Assembly (NCBI RefSeq): GCF_037975445.1
Contig: NZ_CP150254.1
Span: 4,338,001-4,402,000 of the forward strand
DNA: 64,000 nucleotides
Source of the DNA: Peribacillus sp. FSL P2-0133
Lineage (GTDB): Bacteria; Bacillota; Bacilli; Bacillales; DSM-1321
Direction of reading: 5' to 3'
Below, one piece after another: positions 46,980 through 57,279 of this stretch. A program made the translations under genes and the position numbers. Under the pieces are notes generated by a model. The model did not search any database, was not told the DNA's origin, and worked only from the letters and a program-made list of their open reading frames with translations. The first letter of the stretch is position 1; each line of letters opens with the position of its first letter.

Positions 46980-47565
46980 CACTCTTTTTTCATTTTTTAC
47001 AATAAGCAGACATTAAATAACTCTGTTCATTTTAAAAATCTACAAAGTTGTGTATTTCCAATCACTAAAACTTACCATTCATTAAGAAAGTATGAATGGT
47101 AAATGGAGTAAGGGTATGGGACGTTAATATTATTGCTAAATTATTTTTATCCTCTGTCTTAATATGATTATTGATAGTATAAATAATATGGAATTAATAC
47201 TTGCAAGTGATTGGTGCTGCGACATACTCCTACATTTAAGTATCATTATGCCTGAATATGGTAGGTTAACTTCAACATTAAACATACAGTAGATACAGTA
47301 TTTTGAGATAACAGATGATGTCATATATTAAATGCCCGTTTTTTACTATATTAGAAAAGTTGACCCGTTTTAATAAAGTGTTCAACATATCTGTTCGCTG
47401 CATTCTGATTAAATCCAATCCAAGATTTGTTCTCTTCAGAGGGCAAATCCAATGAAATAGCTACAATCGTATAGAGAGTTTTTTCTTTTCGTATCATTAG
47501 AAAGCAGACAAGAGATATTGCGGAACACAATGTAACCTATGCGCCCCGTGGTTGCCGGTTGATAA
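46980..47565. other. 590-base intergenic interval
   Basis: AT-rich sequence between the Fur box and the PucR regulator's end. A 62-codon minus-strand frame (47136-47324) has no ribosome site or recognisable protein. No terminator for the regulator gene or other feature was recognised. Confidence 0.4.
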
Positions 47566-49206
47566 CTACTTCGTAGGTACTCCCACTTGTTGTATGAGTT
47601 GATATGCTTTCAAAGCCATTTCAACGTTTAATCTGTTCTCCGGCATATCAAAATCAAAATCAAGAATCTTTTTTATTTTTTCCAGCCGATGATAGAGTGT
47701 TTGTCTTACAATATGTAATTTTTGAGCAGTAAGCTTCTTTGATCGATCAAGCTCAAAGTATTTTGCTAAGGTCAGAAGCAATTCCGTTCCATATTCCTTA
47801 TCATAGGATATTAAAGGAGAGAGATAGTCCTCAATAAAATGGGCTGTATCTTGATCATGCTGAATTAATTGTATCAACCGAAAGATGCCAAGGTCTTCGT
47901 AAAAGGCACTTGTTGAAAACGTACGATAATTTAAAGCTAACTGCGCTTCTCGATAACCAGTATGAGCATCCAAAAGTAACTGGTATTGCCGTCCAGCGCC
48001 TATTCGGATTTGGCTAGATTCACCTTCTTTAACATATAGCAAGGCATCGATCACTTTCAAGAAGCGTGCCTTAGAGGAATCGGCAGTTCCGAGATCAATA
48101 GCTAATACAATAATTTGATTTCTTATTGATGTGATATAGGGTGTAAAAGAATATTTTGCGAACCCAGATCGAATTTTTAAAGAATAATGATATATAGCAG
48201 ATTCATTTTCTTCATCCGATAAACTTAATGAAGACGGATGAAAAACATCTTCGATATCAACGATTGCAACTCGATAATGTATAGAAGCGCGCTTAGATTT
48301 TAACGAAATAAATCCCCTTGCTTGTTCCTCATTATTGATGCGTCTATAAAGTAAATCATTTAGCCAAGTAGATTCTAAACGTAATCGTTTTTCGTCCAAA
48401 TAATGTTTGCGCAGTAAGTCTTGTGAGATTGCTAGAGAAGCACGATCAAGGATTAGGAAATCGAATTCATCCGATTCACGATCTAAAACCATAACAAGGT
48501 ACGCCCAGATTTGATCCATTGCTCCAATCGGTTGGAGAAGAATAGTATGGTTTAATGCCTTCCATTCAACGGGCGAATCATTTGTAATTCGGTCATGCCA
48601 GTGTTCTTTATCTTCATAAATGGTTTGAAGTAGCTGTTCCATAAATTCATTTTTCAATCCTGGAATCGAAAAAGGTGTTCCTTCTATAGGAAGATAGATA
48701 ATTGGTGCTTCTGTCTTCTGTTGCAACAACTTTAAAATATTTGATAACCCATGAGTAGTGAGTGACAATGAATGGAACTTTCTTGATATCGAATCTAATG
48801 TAACCAACTTCTCATGATGAGCATTAATGATAAACGAATGTAGATCCTGTGCTATTTCAACGAAATTTATGAATTCTTTGAAAATAATAATCGGAAAGTT
48901 ATACTCATTTGCCATCTCGATCATTTCATTAGGGACCTTTTCGAAGTAGTGTCCAAGCTCTATACATAAACATGAGGCGTTGCGTTCGATAAGATTTAAC
49001 AAAAATGAAGTATTAGAGGAGTCTCTCCATTCAAACCCAAATCCGGTGGAGAGTATCAGTTCCCCTCCCTGAAAGATGGTATCATCAAAAAACGGGATTT
49101 CAAGGACATGTGTCCATTTCACTTGACGGTGCAACCCGTTTGCCCCCGCAACTACCTCAGTCTTTGAAAAGAGTGAGCGCTTAAGAACATCTTGTACTGT
49201 AAGCAT
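47566..49206 (-). CDS. adeR: PucR family transcriptional regulator, AdeR-like
   Basis: This 546-aa protein has an N-terminal PucR sensory domain (LTVQDVLKRSLFSKTEVVAGANGL, ELILSTGFGF), a long middle region, and a C-terminal helix-turn-helix of the CdaR/PucR type (KYFELDRSKKLTAQKLHIVRQTLYHRLEKI). It is divergent from an Ald-family dehydrogenase gene. In B. subtilis the PucR-family activator AdeR controls ald, so the same role is likely here, but the Ald homologue is divergent, so the effector may differ. Confidence 0.78.
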   Translation of the reverse strand: MLTVQDVLKRSLFSKTEVVAGANGLHRQVKWTHVLEIPFFDDTIFQGGELILSTGFGFEWRDSSNTSFLLNLIERNASCLCIELGHYFEKVPNEMIEMANEYNFPIIIFKEFINFVEIAQDLHSFIINAHHEKLVTLDSISRKFHSLSLTTHGLSNILKLLQQKTEAPIIYLPIEGTPFSIPGLKNEFMEQLLQTIYEDKEHWHDRITNDSPVEWKALNHTILLQPIGAMDQIWAYLVMVLDRESDEFDFLILDRASLAISQDLLRKHYLDEKRLRLESTWLNDLLYRRINNEEQARGFISLKSKRASIHYRVAIVDIEDVFHPSSLSLSDEENESAIYHYSLKIRSGFAKYSFTPYITSIRNQIIVLAIDLGTADSSKARFLKVIDALLYVKEGESSQIRIGAGRQYQLLLDAHTGYREAQLALNYRTFSTSAFYEDLGIFRLIQLIQHDQDTAHFIEDYLSPLISYDKEYGTELLLTLAKYFELDRSKKLTAQKLHIVRQTLYHRLEKIKKILDFDFDMPENRLNVEMALKAYQLIQQVGVPTK

Positions 49207-49650
49207 ATGTACCTCCTCATTTAATAATTGTTAGCTGTATCATTTTATTATAACTATACTAGAAAGTCTAAGCCCATAAAATATGGATCCCTATCTCGTT
49301 TAACCCCAAGTAATGTTCTTTTACGTGCTTTGATGAAATACCTTAATCAACCTGAGAATCTTTCATGCTGGTATCCATTTACACCATATTTCATCAGTTA
49401 TATGTGCACATGAATATATTCTATAGAATAACGGTGGAGTACTGAAACTACTAAAACATTAGATGAACAATGGAAAAATTATCACTTTTTCACCAATGCT
49501 GCATTCATAAAAGTTCAAGACGACCAAAAGTGCTTGGTTAAAAAAAAACTAATATGCATTTAACCTCGTGTCTAATGAAAGGGTTATCATTTCCCTGTAA
49601 GATTTTAGAATGTTCAATAAATTAAATACATTTAAAAAGGAGAATGAACA
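49207..49650. other. Divergent intergenic region between the PucR regulator and Ald-like gene
   Basis: 444 AT-rich bases with no credible gene; it should contain the divergent promoters and the regulator's binding site, but no motif could be assigned. The run TTAAAAAAGGAG-type ribosome site precedes the dehydrogenase ATG. Confidence 0.45.
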
Positions 49651-50772
49651 ATGATAGTAGGAGTTCCTAAAGAATTAAAAACCGCAGAGACTAGAGTGGG
49701 ATTAAATCCATCATGGGTAAAAAAATTAACAGCTTTCGGTCATGAAGTACTAATACAAAGCATGGCAGGTGAAGCTAGTGGTTTTTGTGACGAGAAATAT
49801 ATTTTGGCTGGAGCAAAAATAGTAAACACGATTGACGAAATTTATGAGAAGGCAGAATTTGTTGTTAAAGTGAAGGAGCTTCAACCATATGAATATGGCC
49901 TTCTTAAAGAAAATCAAATGATAATGGCATGGTTTCATTTGGCGGAAGATGTAAATCATGAGATGACACAGGCATTACTAGATAAAAAAGCAATTTCAAT
50001 ATCAATGGAATTAATCGTTTTACCTGATGGGACAAGACCTACGATTAAACCAATGAGTGAAATTGCAGGAACATTGGCAATGCTTGAAGCAGTCAAATAT
50101 GCTCAATATGGTTATGGTGGAAAAGGAATACTTCTCCGGAAACTGGCCGGTTTACCGTCGAGCAAAGTATTCATACTTGGTGGTGGCAATGCTGGACTCA
50201 ATACTGCGCAAGTTGCTGTGGGCCTTGGATTGAATGTAACAATCATGGAAGCCTCAATGAAACGCATCGATTATTTGAACAATCAGTTGCCACAGGTGGA
50301 CATTTTGTGTTGGGATAAAGATATAATGTTCGAAGAACTTATTCAAAGTGATGTTTTAATTAATACAATTTATCCGATGCCAGGGGTAACCGAACCTCTC
50401 ATAACACGAGAGATGGTCAGTAAGATGCAACCTAATTCCATTATTATTGATATTGCAGGAACGGGTATAATTGAAACCTCACATTATACGACTTTAGAGG
50501 AACCAGTTTACTACGAACAAGAAGTCCTACATTACTGTGTCCCGAATATGCCGGCTCTATGTCCACAAACCTCGACAAACATGATGTTGATGACAACCGG
50601 CCCATATATTATGGACATTGCGAATAATGGTTTGAAAGAGGTTATAGTAAATGATGTAATAGTAAGAAATTGTATCAGCACTTTGAACGGTGAAATTGTT
50701 CATCACGAAGTTGGGATCAATCATAACATGCCTTATACAGAAATAAAAACGGAGTTACTATTGTCCAAATAA
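49651..50772 (+). CDS. ald: Alanine dehydrogenase family protein, divergent
   Basis: This 373-aa protein resembles alanine dehydrogenase in length and architecture: VGVPKELK start, Lys in VKVKE, His96-type FHLAED, TPMSE-like KPMSEIAG, the Rossmann site GGGNAGLNTA and MPALCPQTST near the end. The segment that in canonical Ald reads DQGG with a catalytic/NAD-binding Asp here reads DIAGTGIIET, two residues shorter and lacking that Asp. It may oxidise alanine or another small amino acid. It is paired with a PucR regulator and an APC permease. Confidence 0.7.
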   Translation: MIVGVPKELKTAETRVGLNPSWVKKLTAFGHEVLIQSMAGEASGFCDEKYILAGAKIVNTIDEIYEKAEFVVKVKELQPYEYGLLKENQMIMAWFHLAEDVNHEMTQALLDKKAISISMELIVLPDGTRPTIKPMSEIAGTLAMLEAVKYAQYGYGGKGILLRKLAGLPSSKVFILGGGNAGLNTAQVAVGLGLNVTIMEASMKRIDYLNNQLPQVDILCWDKDIMFEELIQSDVLINTIYPMPGVTEPLITREMVSKMQPNSIIIDIAGTGIIETSHYTTLEEPVYYEQEVLHYCVPNMPALCPQTSTNMMLMTTGPYIMDIANNGLKEVIVNDVIVRNCISTLNGEIVHHEVGINHNMPYTEIKTELLLSK

Positions 50773-51120
50773 TAAAGCGTCCTTAGAGTTATCTCATATT
50801 CTTAGTTTTTCTATTGATTAGAAATCAGTATTCACGTTGAACAAGTCACTACTAAAGAAATTACAGGAGTCCGTAAAGATGCCAGTGAGAAGATTTTTGC
50901 AGGAATTATCTTTGTTGTTCTGCAGACGGAATTCCTTACGGGGAACGGGAAAATAAGTTCTACACAACAAGTTCATGGATAATTCAAAGCAGGCTCCCTA
51001 GCATCTTTCTGACTTTTATATAATTTCTAGAAAACCACGTATTAAAAAAGCTTTGGAAGTAATAATTTGAATCCCATTTATTATAAAAGTTAAATCAGGT
51101 AAAAGAGGTGAGTATTTTAC
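50773..51120. other. Intergenic region between Ald-like and APC permease genes
   Basis: 348 bases with no gene. No clear terminator; the permease may be read through from the dehydrogenase. Nothing else recognised. Confidence 0.4.
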
Positions 51121-52488
51121 ATGACAAATTTAAGGAAAACAGATAGAACACTGACACTCATTCCAGTTGTGTTGTTTGGCTTTTCATTTATGGGGTTAAC
51201 CACAGCTTTTACTACGTATGGTATTGCGGCTAATATTTCTCACGGTACGGTTCCGGGGGCAATGATAGTTGCTCTAGTGGTAATGATGTTTACTGCTTAC
51301 AGTTATGGGAAAATGGCAATTGCGTTTCCATCTTCCGGTTCTGCTTATGTTTATACGCAAAAATCGATCAATCCCTCTGTTGGATTTCTTGTCGGATGGG
51401 TGATCTTAATGGATTATTTATTTATGCCAATGGTAAATTATTTAGTATTTGGTATTTTTTTCTCAGCAGCCTTTCCTTCCATTCCAAGTTACATCTGGAT
51501 TGTAGGTATGCTGGTGCTCGTCACTTTTATTAATATTAAAGGATTAAAGTTTGCCACAAATGTAAACGCATTCATAACGATTTTCGCTTTACTTTTTATC
51601 CTTATCTTTATAGGTTTTTCTATTAAGGAAATTTTTATGGGCGAAAGCACGGCAACTCTTTTATCTCTTGAGCCATTCTATAATTCGAAAGAACCCTTTT
51701 CTTATACAATAGCTGGAGCAGCATTATTATGCTTTTGTTTCCTTGGGTTTGAATCAGTTACAGCGTTTGCGGAAGAGACAGTGAACCCTAAGAAAACAAT
51801 TCCCCGAGCTATTATTTTAATTACCCTTGGTGGTGGTTTAATCTTTACAAGTGTTTCATATTTCTCGTATCTTGTATGGCCAGAGTATCACACATTTAAT
51901 AATCCTGATTCGGCTGCCTATGAAATTATTAAACTTGTTGGTGGAAAGATGATGTACTCAATATATCTTGCGCTTTACGCATTAGCTGTATTGGGCAGTG
52001 CCATGTCATCCCAGGCAAGTGCATCACGAGTCCTCTATACGATGGGGCGCGATGGACAGTTTCCTAAAAAGTTCTTTGGTACCCTGCATCCGAGATATAG
52101 GACACCCGTAAATAATATACTGATCATTAGTTCTGTCTCTTTGCTTGCTTTATTTTTAAGTTTAGATCTTGTAGCATCATTTATTAATTTCGGGGCGTTT
52201 CTTGCGTATACTTGTGTTAATATTTCCGTAATTGCTCATTATTATATTAGAAATAGAGAACGTTCGGTAAAAGGAACTGTCTTATATTTAATTGTTCCTA
52301 TTATTGGAGCTGCTCTTGATCTTTTACTACTTGTGAATCTTGATGTGCACTCAAAAATACTTGGAGTAAGTTGGTTAATAATAGGCATCATTTATTTACT
52401 TGTATTGACAAAAGGACTTAAAAAACAGCCACCAGAATTGAAAATCGAAGAAAATTATGATGTAGATTTAAAAAGCCAAGATGCTTAA
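51121..52488 (+). CDS. APC family amino acid permease
   Basis: This 455-aa permease has 12 predicted helices. The APC consensus in helix 1 (FGFSFMGLTTAFTTYG) and FESVTAFAEETVNPKKTIPRAI near residue 215 are typical. Its position after the Ald-like gene suggests it imports that enzyme's substrate, perhaps alanine; its closest functional relatives may instead be putrescine or other amino acid permeases. The ATG has AGAGGTGAG upstream. The hydrophilic tail is acidic. Confidence 0.85.
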   Translation: MTNLRKTDRTLTLIPVVLFGFSFMGLTTAFTTYGIAANISHGTVPGAMIVALVVMMFTAYSYGKMAIAFPSSGSAYVYTQKSINPSVGFLVGWVILMDYLFMPMVNYLVFGIFFSAAFPSIPSYIWIVGMLVLVTFINIKGLKFATNVNAFITIFALLFILIFIGFSIKEIFMGESTATLLSLEPFYNSKEPFSYTIAGAALLCFCFLGFESVTAFAEETVNPKKTIPRAIILITLGGGLIFTSVSYFSYLVWPEYHTFNNPDSAAYEIIKLVGGKMMYSIYLALYALAVLGSAMSSQASASRVLYTMGRDGQFPKKFFGTLHPRYRTPVNNILIISSVSLLALFLSLDLVASFINFGAFLAYTCVNISVIAHYYIRNRERSVKGTVLYLIVPIIGAALDLLLLVNLDVHSKILGVSWLIIGIIYLLVLTKGLKKQPPELKIEENYDVDLKSQDA

Positions 52489-52657
52489 AAATAAGATAAA
52501 AATACAGTTAAGACACGACTATTGTCGGTATGAGACATACAGTTCATTACTGGATCAATCTATCGAATGGTTATCTAACAAAAGATTGATGTCGTAAGTC
52601 AATCCTCACCTTGTAAAAGAAATAAAGAGAATCGAGATAGAACTCAGTCCAAAAGCG

Positions 52658-52712
52658 AAAAAGTGCAGCAATCCCTCATTCCTACTCAAGGATGAAAGAT
52701 GCTGCACTTTTC
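52658..52712 (-). terminator. Long-loop terminator after phnX
   Basis: AAAGTGCAGCA and TGCTGCACTTT form an 11-bp stem with a 29-base loop, T-rich on the minus-strand side. It lies 13 bases beyond the phnX stop. It might also serve the APC permease. Confidence 0.6.
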
Positions 52713-52724
52713 TGGCACTGAATG

Positions 52725-53540
52725 TTAGCTTGAATGAGGTCTTTTCCCTTCTGTTATAAGAAGGGTGATTCGATCTATGAGTTCAGGCAGTTCCTCGATC
52801 GTTTTGATGGTGAAGTCTGCCCCGTTTTGCATAAAGGTGTCTGCCGTTTTAGAGATGAGATTTTGTTTATCTCGTTCTGGTAAACTTGTATACTCATTCA
52901 AACTCAATCCCATCTCGGAGCTTCCGACAATGATTCCGACCGACCATACCCCAGCATTGACTCCTTCTTGCATATCGGAAATGGTATCTCCTACCTTCAC
53001 TACCTTCCATGATGCGGTTAACTTCAATTCTTCCATATTCCGATATATCATGTAAGGATAAGGCCTTCCAATCGAATGGGTTGCATCCGGGGTGACATGG
53101 AAATCCGGCCGATACCCCTTTTTCAAAGCATTTGCTACGACGACCTCCATCATTGTATCCGTATAACCCGTTGTCGACCCAATCTTCAGGCCACGATTTC
53201 TTAACGCTTCCACTGTCTCGATAACCCCTGGTATTGGATCTGTATAATCCGCCAATGACATCATCAATGCCGGTTCGAATTCAGCATATAGTTTTTCAAC
53301 GTCTTCCTCATTGAATGGCCTTCCGTATTGTTCTTCCCATAACGAAGATATCCTTGGCATGGTCAGCATCGCACGAATATGGTCGATTTTCAGCATGCCC
53401 ATCGGAGCTCTGGCTTCCTCCATCGTCACGTCAAGTCCAGCATTCTTAAAAATATCCACAAAAACATTCACTGGTGCAAAACATCCAAAATCCACAGCTG
53501 TTCCAGCCCAATCCAAAATGATTCCCTCTACCTTATTCAT
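52725..53540 (-). CDS. phnX: Phosphonoacetaldehyde hydrolase (phosphonatase) PhnX
   Basis: This 271-aa HAD-superfamily enzyme cleaves phosphonoacetaldehyde to acetaldehyde and phosphate. The nucleophile is Asp10 in LDWAGTAVD and the Schiff-base lysine is Lys51 in PMGMLKIDHIR, both intact; SATTGY-type motif (GSTTGYTD) and VKVGDTISDM follow. It overlaps the end of phnW by four bases. Confidence 0.96.
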   Translation of the reverse strand: MNKVEGIILDWAGTAVDFGCFAPVNVFVDIFKNAGLDVTMEEARAPMGMLKIDHIRAMLTMPRISSLWEEQYGRPFNEEDVEKLYAEFEPALMMSLADYTDPIPGVIETVEALRNRGLKIGSTTGYTDTMMEVVVANALKKGYRPDFHVTPDATHSIGRPYPYMIYRNMEELKLTASWKVVKVGDTISDMQEGVNAGVWSVGIIVGSSEMGLSLNEYTSLPERDKQNLISKTADTFMQNGADFTIKTIEELPELIDRITLLITEGKRPHSS

Positions 53541-54631
53541 ACTGTCACCTCTTTCATATATTTTTCTACGATCCTGCCAAGTTCCTCGATATCTTCTTCA
53601 TGGATTTCGCCAATATTGCCGATTCGGAATGTATCTATGTCAGTCAGCTTTCCGGGGTATATTACGTAACCCCTCTCTTTGATAAAATTATAGAAGTCCC
53701 CGAAATCAAAGGTTTCATCAGGAAAAAGGAATGTTGTAATGATGGGCGATTGTTTATCAGGTGAAATATACGCATGAATGCCCAATTTACCCATCAGCTC
53801 CCTCAGCCTATCATTATTATTTTTATAGCGGGCGAATCTGGCTGGAATGCCGCCCTCTTCCGTTAATTCTTCCAACGCTTTAGCAAACGCGGCCACTACA
53901 TGTGTCGGAGATGTGAAACGCCATTTTCCATCCTTGTCCATCTCTTTCCACTGATCATATAAATCCAGGGACAGACTGCGGGCATTGCCTTCACATGCCA
54001 ACAATTTGTCAAGCTTTGCAATGACGAAACCAAAACCAGGGATTCCTTGAATGCATTTATTTGCACTGCTGATCAAATAATCAATTCCAAGTTCAGGTAC
54101 ATTCATGTCAACTCCGCCAAAGCTGCTCATCGCATCAATAATCAAGGTTTTCCCTTGTTCCTTTGATATCTTCGAAACCATTTCTATCGGATTTAAAATC
54201 CCTGTCGTCGTTTCACAATGAACCATTGCAATATGTGTGATGTCACTATCATCCAGTAAGATGTTCCGGATTTCAGTCTCCTTTGGAAATTCATTGTACT
54301 CAACGCCATATTCCACATGATTCAGTCCGATGCACTCGGCCATTTTCACAATCCTTTTTCCATATGCGCCATTCGTTATGATCAGCACTTTATCGGATTT
54401 TGAAAGTGCAGTCGTCAGCACAGATTCTACAACAAACGATCCGCTTCCCTGCATAAGTACAGCCGTATATTCTCCGTTTGCAGCATATGCCAATTCAAGA
54501 AGCTGGGCTCTGATTTTTTGCGTGATTTCTTTATAATCATTTTCCCACGTACAGCGGTCAACAAGCATTTCCTGTTTCACCGTACTTGTAGTGGTCAGCG
54601 GTCCAGGCGTTAAAAGTTTATATGTATTCAT
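53537..54631 (-). CDS. phnW: 2-aminoethylphosphonate-pyruvate transaminase PhnW
   Basis: This 364-aa fold-type I PLP enzyme converts 2-aminoethylphosphonate and pyruvate to phosphonoacetaldehyde and alanine. The PLP lysine is Lys192 in SSANKCIQG; LLTPGPLTTT at the N-terminus is characteristic. The alanine produced could feed the Ald-like pathway a few kb away. It lies between the SBP gene and phnX on the same transcript. Confidence 0.96.
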   Translation of the reverse strand: MNTYKLLTPGPLTTTSTVKQEMLVDRCTWENDYKEITQKIRAQLLELAYAANGEYTAVLMQGSGSFVVESVLTTALSKSDKVLIITNGAYGKRIVKMAECIGLNHVEYGVEYNEFPKETEIRNILLDDSDITHIAMVHCETTTGILNPIEMVSKISKEQGKTLIIDAMSSFGGVDMNVPELGIDYLISSANKCIQGIPGFGFVIAKLDKLLACEGNARSLSLDLYDQWKEMDKDGKWRFTSPTHVVAAFAKALEELTEEGGIPARFARYKNNNDRLRELMGKLGIHAYISPDKQSPIITTFLFPDETFDFGDFYNFIKERGYVIYPGKLTDIDTFRIGNIGEIHEEDIEELGRIVEKYMKEVTV

Positions 54632-54656
54632 TTTCCTTCACTCCTCACTGTATTTA

Positions 54657-55649
54657 TCATTGTGCTGATTTAAAGAACTCTTGATGCTGTTTTAATAATT
54701 CGACCGTTAGAGGCTGCTTGTATTTCTTAGGGTGGGCCGGTTTGTTCTTTTCCGTCACCTTTTCACCTTCATAAAGTGCGACCGGGTAATGTTTCAACAG
54801 TTCTTTTCTAGCATCTTTACTGATCGTTTCCGCCATTTTCATCGCTAAACTTGTTTTTGCTTCATTATCTTTTTTCACGACAGCTACAGATTCCGTGTAG
54901 GAGAAATTCCCCTCAGCCGGATCGACAAACTTGATCGGTAAGCCCGACTCTTTAGCCATCACGGCCTGATAGCGTAAACCAAAACCGGCAGCCACTTCCC
55001 CTGCTTGCACTTTATTGATTGGACCTGAACCTGAGCTCTCAAGATGCGGACCGCTATTTGCTATTAAGTCATGGAGAACCTTTTTCCCTTCTGCGTCACC
55101 GTATTGACTGATAATTGCTTGAACTAACAGCCACCCAGTTGAAGAGTCCAGGATGTTAGGAATTGAAACGAGCCCTTTATATTCCGGCTTTGTTAAGTCC
55201 TTAATCGTGGTCGGCATCTGCAGGCCTTTTTGTTTGAGAACTTCCGTATTCACAAAAATGGAACCGGTATTTGCCAAGATCGGCGTATAATAGGCTGGAT
55301 TTTGTTCCAATGCTTTTGTACTGAATGACAGATCCTTAAACATGGAGTGCTGTTCTTGTGCACTTTCGATGAAATAGGAACTCATCGTCACGACATCAGC
55401 CTCGATTTCAGTGCCTTCTGCCAGCAGTTTCCCTCCTAATTCAGATGTGCCTAATGATTGAAGGACATATTTCCCTTCGTATCCGGCATCTTTCAAGGAA
55501 GTCTCCATTGCTGCAGTGGCTTCTTCATCACCATTCGTATAAATGACCACTTTTTCCTCATCTGCTTTGCCGCTGTTACGGCCCACCAATACAAATACCA
55601 AACCTAAAGCAACTAGAGACAGTAAGGCTATCTTCATCGTTTTAAACAT
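54657..55649 (-). CDS. phnS: 2-aminoethylphosphonate ABC transporter substrate-binding protein
   Basis: This 330-aa periplasmic-type binding protein has an N-terminal hydrophobic signal (IALLSLVALGLVFVLVG) and the type II SBP fold (VVIYTNGDEEAT, DVVTMSS). At residue 24, where a lipobox cysteine is expected (LVG-C), the codon is CGT (Arg) instead of TGT. The start at 55649 has GAGGGGG upstream. The operon position with phnW/phnX makes 2-aminoethylphosphonate the likely ligand. Confidence 0.85.
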   Translation of the reverse strand: MFKTMKIALLSLVALGLVFVLVGRNSGKADEEKVVIYTNGDEEATAAMETSLKDAGYEGKYVLQSLGTSELGGKLLAEGTEIEADVVTMSSYFIESAQEQHSMFKDLSFSTKALEQNPAYYTPILANTGSIFVNTEVLKQKGLQMPTTIKDLTKPEYKGLVSIPNILDSSTGWLLVQAIISQYGDAEGKKVLHDLIANSGPHLESSGSGPINKVQAGEVAAGFGLRYQAVMAKESGLPIKFVDPAEGNFSYTESVAVVKKDNEAKTSLAMKMAETISKDARKELLKHYPVALYEGEKVTEKNKPAHPKKYKQPLTVELLKQHQEFFKSAQ

Positions 55650-55662
55650 AATATCCCCCTCA

Positions 55663-57279
55663 TTAATGTTTGAATTGTCTTTTTTGATAATGATCACAAA
55701 GCAGCTTCACGACTAGATTTGTAAAAAAGATAAGTAAAGACAGGATGAATATTTCATTGAATTTGGCAAAATGCTGAAGCTCTTTAATTTTACTGGCCAC
55801 CAATGTGGTTTGGGCGGTGACCAAAAAGATGATTCCGCTGATCGTCACCATACTATTGATGAAATAGTAGCTGAACATCTCGATGACCGTTGATGCCGAG
55901 TTAGGCAGGATGACACGATGAATTGTCCTGATCCAGCTATCCCCTAATAGATTCCCGGTGGTTTCCCAAGCAGGGTTCATTTTGGATAAAGAGTTCTTCG
56001 CCATTAAATAGGGTGTCGTAAAGAAATGGACCATGTTACATAGAATGATGATGGCAAAGGTCCCCTTCCAGCTGCTGCCGTTGAACAGCAGCAAATACGA
56101 TAAACCCAACACCATTCCCGGTACTGTATTCGTCAACATCGAAATGACATCCATTGACGACTTCCCCTTAAGAGGCGTCCGGACATTCAAAACAGCCGAG
56201 CTAAAGGCGATGAACGTTCCCAGTACGGCCGTCATCAAGGCGACGAATAAGGAGTTTTTATAGACTGCCGTTAAATCGCTCGATTGGAATGTGTCGATAA
56301 AGTGCTTAAAGGTGAACGAGAGATCGTAAGGGAAACTAGTTAAAAATGGTGCAATGAACATGACCGCAAATACTGAAAACATCCCTATTAAGACCAGCAG
56401 CGAGATACCCCCAAAGCATATATCCCTACCTTTGTGCTGCGTCAATTCGATATCGCTGAACTTATCATAATGAAAGTTCAGTTTTTCGAGATAGTTTAAT
56501 AGGAAAACACTGAATACTACCGGAATGAGCATGAGAATGGCAATCACTGCACCATTATTGAAATCAGGGATCGAACCTAGCATGACTTGATACAGTTGCG
56601 TCGCAACAACGGAGTAAGTCCCGCCGACTGAAGCCGGTATCCCAAAATCGGTAAAGCTCAAGATGAAGGAAAGTACAAAAGCTCCACCCAAAGTTCCCGC
56701 CAATGGCCGTATGATCGTATTCATGAAACTTCTTATCGTTCCGTCACCCATTAATTTTGAAACGATGATGAACTTTTTATCCATGTACTTGAAGGAATTA
56801 TTAATGAGAAGAAACGCTGATGGCAATGTATAAATCACATAACCTATCAATAATCCATTAAATCCGTATATATCGAATAGATTCCTTCCAAAAATCTTCG
56901 TTATGATCCCTTGATTGCCGAAGGAGTAAATGATCGCGAACCCGAATGTGATTGTCGGCAGCAGCATCGGAATTAGGATCCCTGTTTTAATTACACTTTT
57001 TAATGGCCTATATAATCGGGTGCAATGGATGGAATAGGCCAGGAAAAAGGCTAAAACGGTCGTAATGACGGCTGTGAGACCTGAGATTTTCACGCTGTTT
57101 CCAAATGACTTCATCAGCTCTGCATTTGAAAGCACCGTTAGATAATTCGAGAGATTGATTCCATCAGCCGTTTCAAAAGAACGGACGAACAATGTGCCAA
57201 TCGGCAAGAAAAGAAAAGCGGCAAATAGCAGTAAGATAGGTATATAAATGACTCTCATTGCCGGTTTTACATCAGGCAT
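55663..57279 (-). CDS. phnU: 2-aminoethylphosphonate ABC transporter permease (fused double permease)
   Basis: This 538-aa protein has two halves of about six helices, each with a binding-protein-dependent transport coupling loop (residues near 195 and 470: MNTIIRPLAGTLGG and IRTIHRVILPNSAS). It therefore supplies the whole channel of the transporter. The start at 57279 overlaps phnT by eight bases. Substrate follows from operon context; similar fused permeases also serve iron(III). Confidence 0.87.
   Translation of the reverse strand: MPDVKPAMRVIYIPILLLFAAFLFLPIGTLFVRSFETADGINLSNYLTVLSNAELMKSFGNSVKISGLTAVITTVLAFFLAYSIHCTRLYRPLKSVIKTGILIPMLLPTITFGFAIIYSFGNQGIITKIFGRNLFDIYGFNGLLIGYVIYTLPSAFLLINNSFKYMDKKFIIVSKLMGDGTIRSFMNTIIRPLAGTLGGAFVLSFILSFTDFGIPASVGGTYSVVATQLYQVMLGSIPDFNNGAVIAILMLIPVVFSVFLLNYLEKLNFHYDKFSDIELTQHKGRDICFGGISLLVLIGMFSVFAVMFIAPFLTSFPYDLSFTFKHFIDTFQSSDLTAVYKNSLFVALMTAVLGTFIAFSSAVLNVRTPLKGKSSMDVISMLTNTVPGMVLGLSYLLLFNGSSWKGTFAIIILCNMVHFFTTPYLMAKNSLSKMNPAWETTGNLLGDSWIRTIHRVILPNSASTVIEMFSYYFINSMVTISGIIFLVTAQTTLVASKIKELQHFAKFNEIFILSLLIFFTNLVVKLLCDHYQKRQFKH

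Noticed and set aside
47136..47324. 62-codon minus-strand frame before the PucR gene
   Set aside because: AT-rich, without ribosome site or similarity.
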